64,000 nucleotides of DNA from Amycolatopsis mediterranei (GCF_026017845.1 NZ_CP100416.1:8574627-8638626), one strand, 5' to 3'; shown: positions 51,992 through 61,252, counted from the first letter of the stretch. Notes: generated by a model from the letters alone, not told the origin. A program made the numbers and translations.

Positions 51992-52666
51992 CTACTTGTT
52001 GGTGCCCGGCGTCAGCACCTTGTCGATGACGAAGACCGTGGCGTTCTTGGTGGGGATGTTGCCGCACAGGATCTTCGCGCCGTTGACCGTCATGTTGTCG
52101 CCCGAGCCCTCGATCTTCACCGGACCACCGGCGGTGTTCAGGGTGTCGACCGAACCCGCGGTGGCGAGGCCCTTGGCGTCGTAGCGCTTGCCGACGACGT
52201 GGTACTGCAGGATCGGCGCCAGCTCGGCGGGCTTGCCGGCCAGCTCGTTGAACTTGGCGTCGCCCAGCGCGGCGAACGCCGGGTCGGCCGGCGCGAAGAC
52301 CGTGATGGCCTCCTGGCTGTTGAGCGTGTCGACCAGGTTGGTGGCCTTGACGGCCGCCACCAGCTTGGTCAGCAGCGGGTTGGTCGACGCGGCCGAGGCG
52401 ACCGGCTGCGGGCCCATCGAGTCCAGCGAACCGGGCGAGGACCCCTGCGGCAGCTGCGAACACGCCGGGCCGAAGACGTCGGCGTTGGTGGTCACGCCGT
52501 TGGCGGCACCGGAAGCCATGCTGGACGACGGCGCGGGCACCGAGGACGACGGCGCCATCGAGCTGCTGGAACTGCCCGACGAAGCGGTGTCGCTACCGCT
52601 GCACGCGGTCAGCGAAAGGGCGGCGACGGCGGCGACGCCGATACCGGCGACACGGAGCTTGGTCAC
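51992..52666 (-). CDS. Fasciclin (FAS1) domain lipoprotein, MPT83/MPT70-like
   Basis: This 224-aa exported lipoprotein has lipobox LSLTAC followed by a Ser-rich linker, then one FAS1 domain (NPLLTKLVAAVKATNLVDTLNSQEAITVFAPADPAFAAL, ILQYHVVGKRYDAKGL, VFVIDKVLTPG). It resembles mycobacterial MPT83/MPT70, which belong to the SigK regulon. The GTG at 52666 is preferred because GGGAG precedes it by 8 nt; an ATG five codons earlier lacks a site. It lies next to sigK-rskA. Confidence 0.92.
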   Translation of the reverse strand: MTKLRVAGIGVAAVAALSLTACSGSDTASSGSSSSSMAPSSSVPAPSSSMASGAANGVTTNADVFGPACSQLPQGSSPGSLDSMGPQPVASAASTNPLLTKLVAAVKATNLVDTLNSQEAITVFAPADPAFAALGDAKFNELAGKPAELAPILQYHVVGKRYDAKGLATAGSVDTLNTAGGPVKIEGSGDNMTVNGAKILCGNIPTKNATVFVIDKVLTPGTNK

Positions 52667-52711
52667 AAAAATCACTCCCATAAAGCGGCTGAGAACTGCT
52701 TCTTACCCTTG

Positions 52712-52738
52712 ATTCGGAACTGTGGAGAAAGCGGATTG
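52712..52738 (-). promoter_or_regulatory. SigK-like promoter of the fasciclin gene
   Basis: On the minus strand CAATCC (52738-52733), 15 nt, then CCGAAT (52717-52712). Mycobacterial SigK promoters are described with -35 CCATCC and -10 CCGAAT. The -10 ends 45 bp before the fasciclin start codon. A match of one ECF sigma promoter next to that sigma's own gene is the main support. Confidence 0.65.
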
Positions 52739-52759
52739 CCCCCATTCGGGTGATCCGGG

Positions 52760-54283
52760 TCACCGGGCCGTGAAGGCGATGCTGTGCCACCCGGTGGCGC
52801 CGTCGGGGACGGTTCCGGCCCGCATTTCGGTCTGCGTGTACCCGCTTTTGTCGGTCGCGCGGCAGACGACCTGGTGCCCGCCGGGTGCGACGTCGAACTC
52901 GAGCCACCACATGCGCCAGGTGCGCACGTTGACTTCGTGCGACAGCATGGCTTCGCGCCACGGGCCGTTGTCCATGCGCAGCTCGACCTTCGTGATCCCG
53001 GTGTGCTGGGCCCAGGCGATCCCGGCGACGCGGACCTTCCCCGAAGAAACGGTTTCAAACCCCTTGGGCGTGTCGATCCGCGATTCCGTCTTGATCGGCG
53101 CTTCCCGGCCCCAACCGCGTTTCAGCCAATACGCCTGCCGCGCTCCCCAGGTGGTGACTTCGAGGTCGGTCACCCATTTCGTGGCCGACACGTAGCCGTA
53201 CAACCCGGGAATGACGAGCCGGGCCGGGAAACCGTGCTCGATCGGCAGCGGCTCGCCGTTCATGCCGATGGCGAGCATGGCCCCGCGCGTCCGGTCCAGC
53301 GCCGCGGCGACCGGGCTGCCGGAGGTCCAACCGTCCACACTGGACGAAAAGAGCTGCTCGGCGCCGGGCCGCACGCCGGCCTCGTCGAGCAGGTCGGCCA
53401 GGTCGACGCCGACGAAGTTCGCGGTGGACACGTAGGTGCCGCCGACCTCGTTCGAGACGCAGGTCATCGTGATCGTGCGTTCCACCAGCGGCCGGTTGCG
53501 GATGTCGGCGTAGCGGTACCGGATTTCGCGGTCGACCATCCCGTGCAGCCGCAGGCTCCAGTCCTCGGTCCGCACCTGCGGCACGCTCAACGCGGTGTCG
53601 ACCCGGTAGAAGCGGGTGTTGGACGTCAGGAACGGCGGGGTGCCGAGCTTCGCGAAGTCGGCGTCGGCCGGGATCATCGGCGCGGTCCGGGCCGGGACGA
53701 GCCGCCCGACCGCTTCGCGCGACGACGTCGCGTCCCGGCTGCCGGCGAGCAGCTGCCCGCCGAGGCCCGCGACCCCGGCCCCGACGACGACACCGGCGCC
53801 CGCCAGCAGCACCGTCCGGCGCGAGGCGTCCGAGACGGCTTCGCGGCGGGCCAGCCGGTGCAGGAAGGCGAACGTCGCCACCCCGGCGACCAGGCTTGCC
53901 AGCGGCGCGAGCAGCGCGACCACGTCGAGGTCGGGCCGCGCGTACACCGCGACGAGGCCGACCAGCCCGACCCCGGTGATCACCACCAGCCCCGGCACCG
54001 GCGTGCGCCGGGACAGCAGGCCGGCCACCGCCGCCACGGCCACCATGGCCACCGCCATCCCGGACAGCAGCACCAGCTTGTCGTAGGTGCCGAAGGTGCG
54101 GACCGCGAAGTCCTTGAGCCACACCGGGGTCAAGTCGATGGCGCCGTTGCCGACCGCCAGGTACGGCGAAGCGTTGACGCCGACGAACCCGGCCACGAGG
54201 TGCCCCGCCGCCAAGGCCGCCACGAGCGCCAGCACCCCGAGCAGGGCGGCCCGCCAACGGCGCAGCGAGCGCCCGCTAGACAA
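52760..54283 (-). CDS. Membrane-anchored sulfite-oxidase-family molybdopterin enzyme
   Basis: This 507-aa protein has four to five N-terminal membrane segments (roughly 12-34, 70-90, 97-113, 120-140 and 155-178), then an extracytoplasmic oxidoreductase domain. TMTCVSNEVGG holds the Cys that should ligate Mo; GVDLADLLDEAGVRPGA and GFPARLVIPGLYGYVSATKWVTDLEV are family motifs. A C-terminal dimerisation domain (Mo-co_dimer) ends the protein. It overlaps rskA by 8 bp, so it is in the sigK operon. Confidence 0.92.
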   Translation of the reverse strand: MSSGRSLRRWRAALLGVLALVAALAAGHLVAGFVGVNASPYLAVGNGAIDLTPVWLKDFAVRTFGTYDKLVLLSGMAVAMVAVAAVAGLLSRRTPVPGLVVITGVGLVGLVAVYARPDLDVVALLAPLASLVAGVATFAFLHRLARREAVSDASRRTVLLAGAGVVVGAGVAGLGGQLLAGSRDATSSREAVGRLVPARTAPMIPADADFAKLGTPPFLTSNTRFYRVDTALSVPQVRTEDWSLRLHGMVDREIRYRYADIRNRPLVERTITMTCVSNEVGGTYVSTANFVGVDLADLLDEAGVRPGAEQLFSSSVDGWTSGSPVAAALDRTRGAMLAIGMNGEPLPIEHGFPARLVIPGLYGYVSATKWVTDLEVTTWGARQAYWLKRGWGREAPIKTESRIDTPKGFETVSSGKVRVAGIAWAQHTGITKVELRMDNGPWREAMLSHEVNVRTWRMWWLEFDVAPGGHQVVCRATDKSGYTQTEMRAGTVPDGATGWHSIAFTAR

Positions 54284-54956
54284 GGGAAATCCTGGTGACG
54301 GCGGGGGTCGTCGGGCCGGCCGAACCGCCGGCGGGTTCGACGGTGATCCCGATCCGGTCGACGTCGGACGGCAGCTCGGCCACGAGCATCCGCTGCGACG
54401 CCTCGGACGTCATCAGCCCGGCCGACCGCGCGCCGCGGCTGCCGATCAGCCACACCTGGTAGACGTGCCCGGCGTCGAGCGCGGGCAGGTCCGAGGCGAG
54501 CAGCACGGCCTGGTTCCGGCTGCGCGAGACGACGAGCGTCGCGTGCCCCTGGCCGGCTCCCTGGATCGCGGACGCGTCCGGCGCACCCAGCACCGAGTCG
54601 ACGGGCGCGGGCGTCCTGGCGACGCCGAGCACGACCGCCACCACGGCCGCGGCGGCCGCACCGAACAGCGAGATGCGCAGCTGCCAGGTCTTGGCCCGGC
54701 TCAGCCGGCGGACGACCGGCAGTTTCGGCGGCAGCTGCCGGGTGCGGGCCACCTCGGCCAGCACCACCGGCTTCAGCTCCGGCGGCGTGGCCACCGCGGC
54801 GGCCACGGCGAGCCGCGCACCGGTCGCCCGCAGCTCCGCGACCTCCTCCTGGCAGGCCGCGCATTCGCCGAGGTGGCGTTCGAATTCGGCGCGGTCCACA
54901 TCGGACACCGCGTCCAGGGCGTACGCCCCGGTCAGCATGTGCAGCTCGGCGGTCAT
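54276..54956 (-). CDS. rskA: Anti-sigma-K factor RskA
   Basis: This 226-aa membrane anti-sigma factor has an N-terminal zinc-binding domain (HLGECAACQEEVAEL, HxxxCxxC), a single membrane helix near residues 98-118 and an extracytoplasmic RskA domain (VYQVWLIGSRGARSAGLM). It should hold SigK inactive until regulated proteolysis. Its start overlaps the sigK stop by 4 bp (ATGA). Confidence 0.94.
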   Translation of the reverse strand: MTAELHMLTGAYALDAVSDVDRAEFERHLGECAACQEEVAELRATGARLAVAAAVATPPELKPVVLAEVARTRQLPPKLPVVRRLSRAKTWQLRISLFGAAAAAVVAVVLGVARTPAPVDSVLGAPDASAIQGAGQGHATLVVSRSRNQAVLLASDLPALDAGHVYQVWLIGSRGARSAGLMTSEASQRMLVAELPSDVDRIGITVEPAGGSAGPTTPAVTRISLV

Positions 54957-55549
54957 CGGTCCACCCCCAGGCAGTCGCGCAGCCGGATCAGGCCGTCGCG
55001 GATACGGGTCTTGACGGTGCCGGGCGCGACCTTCAGCACCTCGGCGACCTCGGGGTAGGTGTAGCCGTTGTAGTAGGCCAGCACGATCGACTCGCGCTGC
55101 AGCTCGGTCAGCGCGGCCAGGCACTGCCGCACCCGCTGCTGCTCCAGACCGGCCAAAGTGGACTCGGTCACCTCGTCGAACGGCCGTCGCACGTCCATCA
55201 GGCCGGCCCGCTCCTCCCGGTCGACGCCGGCCTGGTGCGAGCGCACGCGGTCGACGGCCCGGCGGTGGGCGATGGTCAGCACCCACGACAGCGCACTGCC
55301 GCGCTCCGGCTCGTACCTCGTCGCCTTGCGCCACACCTCCACCAGCACCTCCTGCGCCACTTCTTCGGCCTGCGCGTGACTGCGCAGCACGCGCGTCGCC
55401 AGGCCGAGCACCGGACCGGCGACGAGGTCGTAGAGCGACGCGAACGCCGTCTCATCGCCCGCCGCCACCCGCCGGAGCAGTTCTTCGGCGCTCGGCGCGA
55501 GCGCCTGCGCCTCATCCGGTTGCAGTCGCAACCGCCCACGCTCAGCCAT
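54953..55549 (-). CDS. sigK: ECF sigma factor SigK
   Basis: This 198-aa ECF sigma factor has region 2 (DETAFASLYDLVAGPVLGLATRVLRSHAQAEEVAQEVLVEVWRKA) and region 4 (LTELQRESIVLAYYNGYTYPEVAEVLKVAPGTVKTRIRDGLIRLRDCL). Pairing with RskA and a neighbouring fasciclin lipoprotein matches the mycobacterial SigK system. The ATG at 55549 follows GGAGGG at 7 nt. Confidence 0.94.
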   Translation of the reverse strand: MAERGRLRLQPDEAQALAPSAEELLRRVAAGDETAFASLYDLVAGPVLGLATRVLRSHAQAEEVAQEVLVEVWRKATRYEPERGSALSWVLTIAHRRAVDRVRSHQAGVDREERAGLMDVRRPFDEVTESTLAGLEQQRVRQCLAALTELQRESIVLAYYNGYTYPEVAEVLKVAPGTVKTRIRDGLIRLRDCLGVDR

Positions 55550-55883
55550 GCCGGCACCCTCCACGTCATCCCGCTTCCCGTGCAGGGTTCGCCGCCGGAG
55601 GGTGGACCGGACTGGTGTGCGGTGACCCTTCCCACCCGGAAGGCGCAACTCCGGCGCCGGGACCCATCCGGCGGCGGCGCGGCTCCGAAAGCTCGTTCAG
55701 GAGCTGTGACGAACGCTCACCATGAGTGAGGAAGCTGCCCTTTCGGCCACGCGGAAGGTGACCTCGGACACTTCTTGATCACCCTCGCGTGTGAAAGTTT
55801 TTCGGATCGCTGGGCGTTGAACTCACCATGGGTTATCCCTGGAACGAGAGCGAACCCCACCGACGAGTAGCAAAGGGGCCACC
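55550..55883. other. Divergent intergenic region between sigK and the SsgA-like gene
   Basis: This gap of about 330 bp holds no convincing ORF. The half near the SsgA-like gene is AT-richer (GTGTGAAAGTTTTTCGG at about 55790-55806) and should contain its promoter. A plus-strand CCATCC-N15-CCGAAA at 55664-55690 resembles the fasciclin SigK-like promoter but faces away from sigK. Confidence 0.4.
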
Positions 55884-56297
55884 ATGGCCGACCCGAACAC
55901 CGTGATCACCGCCCGCATCGACTTCGCGCTCCGCACCTTCGGGGCCGGACCGCGACCGGTGCCGGCCGAGCTGGAGTACGACACCCTCGACCCGTACGCG
56001 GTCGCCGTGGTGCTGCACGCCGGCCCGAGCGCGGTCCGGTGGCTCTTCGGCCGCGACCTGCTCGCCGACGGCCTGCTCGCCCGCTGCGGCGACGGCGACG
56101 TGCGGATCGGGCCCGCCGGCGACCCCGCACTGGTCCTCGTGGAGCTGAGCTCCCCCGACGGCGCCGCGGTGCTCGAAGCGCCCGCCAAGGAGATCGCGGC
56201 CTTCCTCGACCGCACCTACGACGTCATCCCGGCCGGCAGCGAGAGCGACTGGTTCGACTTCGACGAGGAATTGGCGAAGCTTTCCTACCAGGACTGA
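55884..56297 (+). CDS. SsgA-like sporulation/cell division regulator
   Basis: This 137-aa SALP protein has the family pattern ELEYDTLDPYAVAVVLHAGPSAVRWLFGRDLLADGLL and ELSSPDGAAVLEAPAKEIAAFLDRTYDVIPAGSE. SsgA-like proteins steer septum placement and autolysin activity in morphologically complex actinobacteria. The site AAAGGGG precedes the ATG. The AMP-ligase gene follows after 15 bp. Confidence 0.95.
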   Translation: MADPNTVITARIDFALRTFGAGPRPVPAELEYDTLDPYAVAVVLHAGPSAVRWLFGRDLLADGLLARCGDGDVRIGPAGDPALVLVELSSPDGAAVLEAPAKEIAAFLDRTYDVIPAGSESDWFDFDEELAKLSYQD

Positions 56298-56312
56298 GTA
56301 CCGTCCCGAGGC

Positions 56313-57677
56313 GTGAGCTTCTTCCTGACGAAGGTCCTCGCCGCGCTGGACGACGGCGGTGACCACGTCCTGTTCCACTGCGGCGGCGACGTCACCACCT
56401 ACCGCCAGGCCCGCGACCGCTTGCGCCGCCTGCACGGCGGACTGGGCGACGTCGAAACGCTCGCCGTCGACCTGCGCAACCGGCCCGAGACGGTCCTGGT
56501 CCAGCTGGCGGCCCTCCTGCGCGGCGCGACCGTGCTCATGGTCCCGGCCTCGGCGCCGGCCCGCGACCGGCTCGCCGCGGTGAACGGCGCCACCGTCGTC
56601 ACCGACCGGCCGCACGACTGGCCCGCGGGCGACGTCCGCACCCTCGACGACCTCGACGACGAACCCGGGCCGCTGCGCCCGCCGGAAACCGTGCGCCTGC
56701 TCTTCCCCACCGGTGGCACCACCGGCACGCCGAAGCTGATCCGCCACAGCGGCATCTACGACGGCATGGCCTACCTCTTCACGCCGTCGCCGGACGGCCC
56801 GGGCCGCACCCTGCTGGTCGCCCCGATGACGCACATGACCGGCAACGCCACCGTGCTCGGCGCGCTGCTGCGGCTGGACACCGTGGTGGTCCACGACGGC
56901 TTCGACGCAGAAGCCGTCCTCGACGCGATCCAGGCGCACCGGATCGACACGCTGTCCCTGACTCCGCCGCGGCTGGCCGCGCTCCTCGACCACCCGGCCC
57001 GCGAAAGCACCGACCTGAGCAGCGTCCGCTCGCTCTCCCTCGGCGCCGCGCCGCTGCCGCCGCACCGGCTCACCCAGGCCCTCGACGTCTTCGGCCCGGT
57101 CGTCGGCCAGGGCTACGGCCTCACCGAGGCGCCGATGATCGCGAGCATCTCCGCCGCCGAGCTGATCGCCCGTCCCGAACTGCGCAGCTCGGTCGGCCGG
57201 ATCGTGCCGGGGATGGAGGCGCGCCTCACCGACGGCGAGGTCGAGGTGCGCGGACTGTCCATGATGGACGGTTATCTCGGCGGCCCGGAGATCGGCGCGG
57301 GCTGGCTGCGCACCGGTGACCTCGGCCGCTTCGACGACGAGGGCTACCTCTACCTGCTCGACCGCGTGGACGACGTCGTCGTGGTCGGCGAGCACGGCAC
57401 GAAGGTCGCCACGACCGTCGTCGAACACGCCCTCGCGGCGCATCCCGCGGTGCGGAGCGCGGCGGTCTTCGGCGTTCCGGGCGAGGACGGCCAGCTGCTG
57501 CACGCGGTCGTGGTCGCGTCCGCCGAAGTGACCTCCGAAGAGGTCCGGGCCCACGCGCGGGACGCGTTCGGCCAGGAGCACTACGTCCCGGCGAGTGTCG
57601 ACTTCGTGGCCGCCCTGCCGCTCACGAGCGTCGGGAAGGTCGACAAACGCGCGCTGCGCGCCGCGTTCAGCTCGTGA
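56313..57677 (+). CDS. AMP-forming acyl-CoA synthetase/ligase family protein
   Basis: This 454-aa ANL-family adenylating enzyme has the P-loop LLFPTGGTTGTPKLIRHS, GQGYGLTEAPM, the hinge WLRTGDLGRFDDEGYLYLLDRVDD and the C-terminal catalytic Lys in PLTSVGKVDKRAL. It is somewhat short, mainly in the N-terminal subdomain. It should activate a carboxylic acid as acyl-AMP. The GTG start at 56313 leaves 15 bp after the SsgA-like gene. Its end overlaps the convergent ilvD by 11 bp. Confidence 0.9.
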   Translation: MSFFLTKVLAALDDGGDHVLFHCGGDVTTYRQARDRLRRLHGGLGDVETLAVDLRNRPETVLVQLAALLRGATVLMVPASAPARDRLAAVNGATVVTDRPHDWPAGDVRTLDDLDDEPGPLRPPETVRLLFPTGGTTGTPKLIRHSGIYDGMAYLFTPSPDGPGRTLLVAPMTHMTGNATVLGALLRLDTVVVHDGFDAEAVLDAIQAHRIDTLSLTPPRLAALLDHPARESTDLSSVRSLSLGAAPLPPHRLTQALDVFGPVVGQGYGLTEAPMIASISAAELIARPELRSSVGRIVPGMEARLTDGEVEVRGLSMMDGYLGGPEIGAGWLRTGDLGRFDDEGYLYLLDRVDDVVVVGEHGTKVATTVVEHALAAHPAVRSAAVFGVPGEDGQLLHAVVVASAEVTSEEVRAHARDAFGQEHYVPASVDFVAALPLTSVGKVDKRALRAAFSS

Positions 57678-59358
57678 CGGCGCCGTCCGACGACGACTTG
57701 ACGAGCTTCACGTACTTGCCGAGCACCCCTTCCGGGAACTTGGTCGGCAGCGGCTCCCAGCCCGCGCGGCGGGAAGCCAGCTCGGCCGCGTCGACCAGCA
57801 GGTCGATGCTGCGCGCCTTGATGTCGACGGCGATCCGGTCGCCGGTCCGGACGAAGGCGATCGGCCCGCCGTCGACCGCCTCCGGCGCGACGTGGCCGAT
57901 GCACAGGCCGGTGGTGCCACCGGAGAACCGCCCGTCGGTCAGCAGCAGCACGTCCTTGCCGAGCCCGGCGCCCTTGATCGCCGCGGTGATCGCGAGCATC
58001 TCGCGCATCCCGGGGCCGCCCTTGGGGCCTTCGTAGCGGATGACGACCACGTCGCCGGCCGAGATCCGGCCCTCGTTCAGCGCGGCCATCGCCTCCTGCT
58101 CGCGCTCGAACACGCGCGCCGGGCCTTCGAAGTTGGCCGTGTCGAAGCCCGCGGACTTCACGACCGCGCCCTCCGGCGCGAGCGAGCCGCGCAGGATGGT
58201 GATGCCCCCGGTCGGGTGCAGCGGGTTGTCCAGGGTGCGCAGCACTTCGCCGTCGATCGGGTCCGGGTCGAGCGCGGCGAGGTTCTCGGCCACCGTCCGC
58301 CCGGTCACCGTGAGCGCGTCGCCGTGGATCAGGCCCTCGTCCAGCAGCGCCTTCATCAGCACCGGGATGCCGCCGTGGCGGTCGATGTCGTTCATGACGT
58401 ACTTGCCGAACGGCTTCAGGTCGCCCAGGTGCGGGACGCGGTCGCCGACCGTGTTGAAGTCGTCGAGCGTCAGCGAAACCTTCGCCTCGTGCGCGATGGC
58501 CAGCAGGTGCAGCACGGCATTGGTCGAACCACCCAGCGCCATGACCACGGTGATGGCGTTCTCGAACGCCTCCCGCGTGAGGATGTCCCGCGCGGTGATG
58601 CCCTTTTCCAGCAGGCCGACGACGGCCTCCCCGGAAAGGTGGGCGTAGTGGTCGCGACGGCGGTCCGCGGACGGCGGCGCGGCCGACCCCGGCATGCTCA
58701 TCCCCATGGCTTCGGCCGCCGACGCCATCGTGTTCGCGGTGTACATCCCGCCGCAAGCGCCTTCACCGGGGCAGATGGCGCGTTCGATCCGGTCGAGGTC
58801 GGCGGTCCCGAGCCGGCCCGCCCGGCACGCGCCGACCGCCTCGAAGGCGTCGATGAGCGTGACGTCCTTCTCGGTGCCGTCGGTGAGCTTCACCCAGCCG
58901 GGAGCGATCGTGCCCGCGTAGAGGAACACCGACGCCAGGTCGAGGCGCGCGGCGGCCATCAGCATGCCCGGCAGCGACTTGTCGCAGCCGGCCAGCAGGA
59001 TCGAGCCGTCGAGCCGCTCGGCCTGCATCACCGTCTCGACCGAGTCGGCGATGACCTCGCGGGAGACCAGCGAGAAGTGCATGCCGTCGTGGCCCATGGA
59101 GATGCCGTCGGACACCGAGATCGTGCCGAACTGCAGGGGGTAGCCGCCACCGGCGTGCACGCCCTCCTTGGCCGCCTGGGCCAGCCGGTCCAGGGACAGG
59201 TTGCACGGGGTGATCTCGTTCCAGGAGCTGGCGACGCCGATGATCGGTTTCTGCCAGTCGCCGTCGCCCATCCCGACGGCGCGGAGCATGCCGCGCGCGG
59301 GCGCGGCCTCGATCCCGTCGGTCACCGTGCGGCTGCGGGGCTTCGGGTCGATCGTCAT
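57667..59358 (-). CDS. ilvD: Dihydroxy-acid dehydratase IlvD
   Basis: This 563-aa enzyme of branched-chain amino acid synthesis converts dihydroxy-acids to 2-keto acids. Fe-S ligands lie in ASSWNEITPCNLSL, LAGCDKSLPGMLMA and CPGEGACGGMYTANTM; GGSTNAVLHLLAIAHEA and GRFSGGTTGLCIGHVAPEA are also conserved. It stands alone here; the other ilv genes are not in the window. Confidence 0.96.
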   Translation of the reverse strand: MTIDPKPRSRTVTDGIEAAPARGMLRAVGMGDGDWQKPIIGVASSWNEITPCNLSLDRLAQAAKEGVHAGGGYPLQFGTISVSDGISMGHDGMHFSLVSREVIADSVETVMQAERLDGSILLAGCDKSLPGMLMAAARLDLASVFLYAGTIAPGWVKLTDGTEKDVTLIDAFEAVGACRAGRLGTADLDRIERAICPGEGACGGMYTANTMASAAEAMGMSMPGSAAPPSADRRRDHYAHLSGEAVVGLLEKGITARDILTREAFENAITVVMALGGSTNAVLHLLAIAHEAKVSLTLDDFNTVGDRVPHLGDLKPFGKYVMNDIDRHGGIPVLMKALLDEGLIHGDALTVTGRTVAENLAALDPDPIDGEVLRTLDNPLHPTGGITILRGSLAPEGAVVKSAGFDTANFEGPARVFEREQEAMAALNEGRISAGDVVVIRYEGPKGGPGMREMLAITAAIKGAGLGKDVLLLTDGRFSGGTTGLCIGHVAPEAVDGGPIAFVRTGDRIAVDIKARSIDLLVDAAELASRRAGWEPLPTKFPEGVLGKYVKLVKSSSDGAVTS

Positions 59359-59472
59359 CGCGGGCCTCCGGATTACGACGTTCGGGCGCTGGTCATGTTA
59401 CCAACGGGCCCGCGGTCCGCTGGCCGGAACGAAGTCCTACCGCGCCCGCGCGAGCGGGCGAAAACTCAGGCC

Positions 59473-60549
59473 ATGATCGCCACAGTGGTGTGGGGCACGG
59501 GCAACGTCGGCCGTGCGGCAATCCGGGCCGTCGACGCCCACCCGGCGCTGAAGCTCACCGCGGTGCTCGTCCACGACCCGGCCAAGGTCGGCAAGGACGC
59601 CGGAGAGCTGGCCGGAGTCGACGCACTGGGTGTCGCCGCGACGGATGACATCGACGCCGTCCTGGCCACGAGCCCGCGCGCGATCGTGTACGCCGCCTCG
59701 GGTGACGTCCGGTTCGACGACGCGCTCGCCGACATCGTTCGTGCGGTCCGGGCGGGCGCGGTCGTCGTGACACCGGCCCTCTACCCCCTCTACGACCAGC
59801 GCAACGCGCCCCCGGAGCTGCGCGACCCGGTGCTTGCCGCGATCGAGGAGGGGGGCGGTTCGCTGTTCGTCTCCGGCGTCGACCCCGGCTGGGGCAACGA
59901 CGTGCTGCCGCTGCTGATCAGCGGGCTCGGCACGGACGTCGACGTCGTCCGCTGCCAGGAGATCTTCGACTACTCGACCTACGAGCAGCCCGACTCCGTC
60001 CGCTACCTGGTCGGCATGGGCCAGCCGATGGACTACGACCCGCCGATGCTGATGACCGGCGTGCCGTCGATGGTCTGGGGCGGCCAGGTCCGGCTGATCG
60101 CGCGCGGCCTCGGCGTCGAGCTGACCGAGTTGCGCGAGACGCTCGACCGGCGTCCGCTGGACGAAACCGTGAGCACGCGGACGATGGGCGAGTTCGAGAA
60201 AGGCACGCAGGGTGCCGTGCGGTTCGAGGTCCAGGGCATCGTCGACGGCGAGCCGCGGATCGTCGTCGAACACGTCACGCGCATCCACCCGTCGTGCGCG
60301 CCCGACTGGCCGACACCGCCCAGCGGTGACGGCGCCCACCGCGTGATCATCGAAGGTCGGCCGCGCATCGAAGTCACCGTCGAGGCGACCGACGAAGGCG
60401 AAAACCGGTCGGCGGGCGGCAACGCCACCGCCGTCGGCCGCCTGGTCGGCGCGATCGACTGGCTGGCCGCGGCGGAACCCGGCCTCTACGACGCACTCGA
60501 CGTCCCGCTGCGCCCGGCAGCCGGCAAGCTCGGAAGGAGCCGTCCGTGA
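59473..60549 (+). CDS. Dihydrodipicolinate reductase-like NAD(P)-binding protein
   Basis: This 358-aa protein has the Rossmann motif VVWGTGNVGRAAIRAV at its start and the pattern GGSLFVSGVDPGWGNDVLPLLISGL...CQEIFDYSTYEQPDSVRYLVGMGQPMDYDPPML. These mark the actinobacterial DapB-N-like oxidoreductases found with lipid and steroid genes in mycobacteria. Its stop overlaps the next start by 4 bp (GTGA). The reaction is unknown. Confidence 0.88.
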   Translation: MIATVVWGTGNVGRAAIRAVDAHPALKLTAVLVHDPAKVGKDAGELAGVDALGVAATDDIDAVLATSPRAIVYAASGDVRFDDALADIVRAVRAGAVVVTPALYPLYDQRNAPPELRDPVLAAIEEGGGSLFVSGVDPGWGNDVLPLLISGLGTDVDVVRCQEIFDYSTYEQPDSVRYLVGMGQPMDYDPPMLMTGVPSMVWGGQVRLIARGLGVELTELRETLDRRPLDETVSTRTMGEFEKGTQGAVRFEVQGIVDGEPRIVVEHVTRIHPSCAPDWPTPPSGDGAHRVIIEGRPRIEVTVEATDEGENRSAGGNATAVGRLVGAIDWLAAAEPGLYDALDVPLRPAAGKLGRSRP

Positions 60550-61030
60550 ACATCGACATCCCCGCGGGCAAGGACCCGATCGGGTACGTCTGGGGCGAGA
60601 TGGTGCCCGGCATCGGCATCGCCGCGTCGAAGTTCTCGCTGGCGGTGTACGAGCACACGACGCTCGGGCTGCGGGAGTTCGAGGCCGCGCGGCTGCGGAT
60701 CGCGCAGCTCAACGGCTGCGTCTTCTGCCTCGACTGGCGCACCGAACGCGACGGGGAGAAGGTCGAGGCGGAGTTCGCCGACGCCGTCCTCGAGTGGCGC
60801 ACGACCGGCCGCTTCGACGACCGGACGCGGCTCGCTGCGGAGTACGCCGAGCGGTACGCGACCGACCACCACAACCTCGACGACGAGTTCTGGAAGCGGA
60901 TGTCCGCGTGCTACACGCAGCAGGAGATCGTCGAGCTGAGCATGAGCCTCGGCGCGTGGCTGGCCTTCGGACGGCTCAACCACGTCCTGGGCCTCGACAC
61001 GGTCTGCGTGCTGCCGTCCCACCGGTCGTG
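60546..61030 (+). CDS. Carboxymuconolactone decarboxylase/AhpD-like protein, 3' end unresolved
   Basis: At least 160 aa. The helical AhpD fold is visible with the redox motif CVFC in LNGCVFCLDWRTERDGEKVEAEF, followed by LAAEYAERYATDHHNLDDEFW and QQEIVELSMSLGAWLAFGRLNHVLGLDT. The reading frame then enters a poly-G/poly-C stretch and continues as Gly/Pro nonsense to 61394. The true stop is probably near 61030, hidden by bad sequence. It is coupled to the reductase upstream, and the cholesterol oxidase converges on it. Confidence 0.8.
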
Positions 61031-61238
61031 GGGGGGGGGGGCCCCCCCCCCCCCCCCCCCCCCCCGCCGCCGGCCCGCCGCCGCGGGGGTGCGGAGAGTG
61101 GTGTTGCGGGCCGGGGGGGGGGGGGGGCTGGGCGGGGGGGGGGGGGGGGGCCGGCGCGCGCCCCCCCCGGCGGGGGCCCCCCGGGGGGGGCGGGGGGCGC
61201 CCCCCCCGGGGGGGGGGGGGCCCCCCCCCCCCCCCCCC
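61030..61238. other. Suspected assembly or sequencing artefact (poly-G/poly-C)
   Basis: About 209 bp consists mostly of homopolymer runs of G and C up to about 25 or more bases long. Nothing else in the window looks like it except the last 100 bp. It sits between two convergent stops, where a strong terminator hairpin would be expected. I read it as miscalled or badly assembled sequence. Confidence 0.8.
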
Positions 61239-61252
61239 ACGACCTGGGAGCG

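Noticed and set aside
55664..55690. Plus-strand CCATCC-N15-CCGAAA as a second SigK promoter
   Set aside because: Spacing fits, but the -10 has a mismatch, it is about 190 bp from the SsgA-like start, and one weak match in GC-rich DNA is not enough.
61030..61238. A genuine GC-rich terminator or G-quadruplex array
   Set aside because: Run lengths and lack of any internal pattern fit an artefact better, and the contig end shows the same kind of runs.
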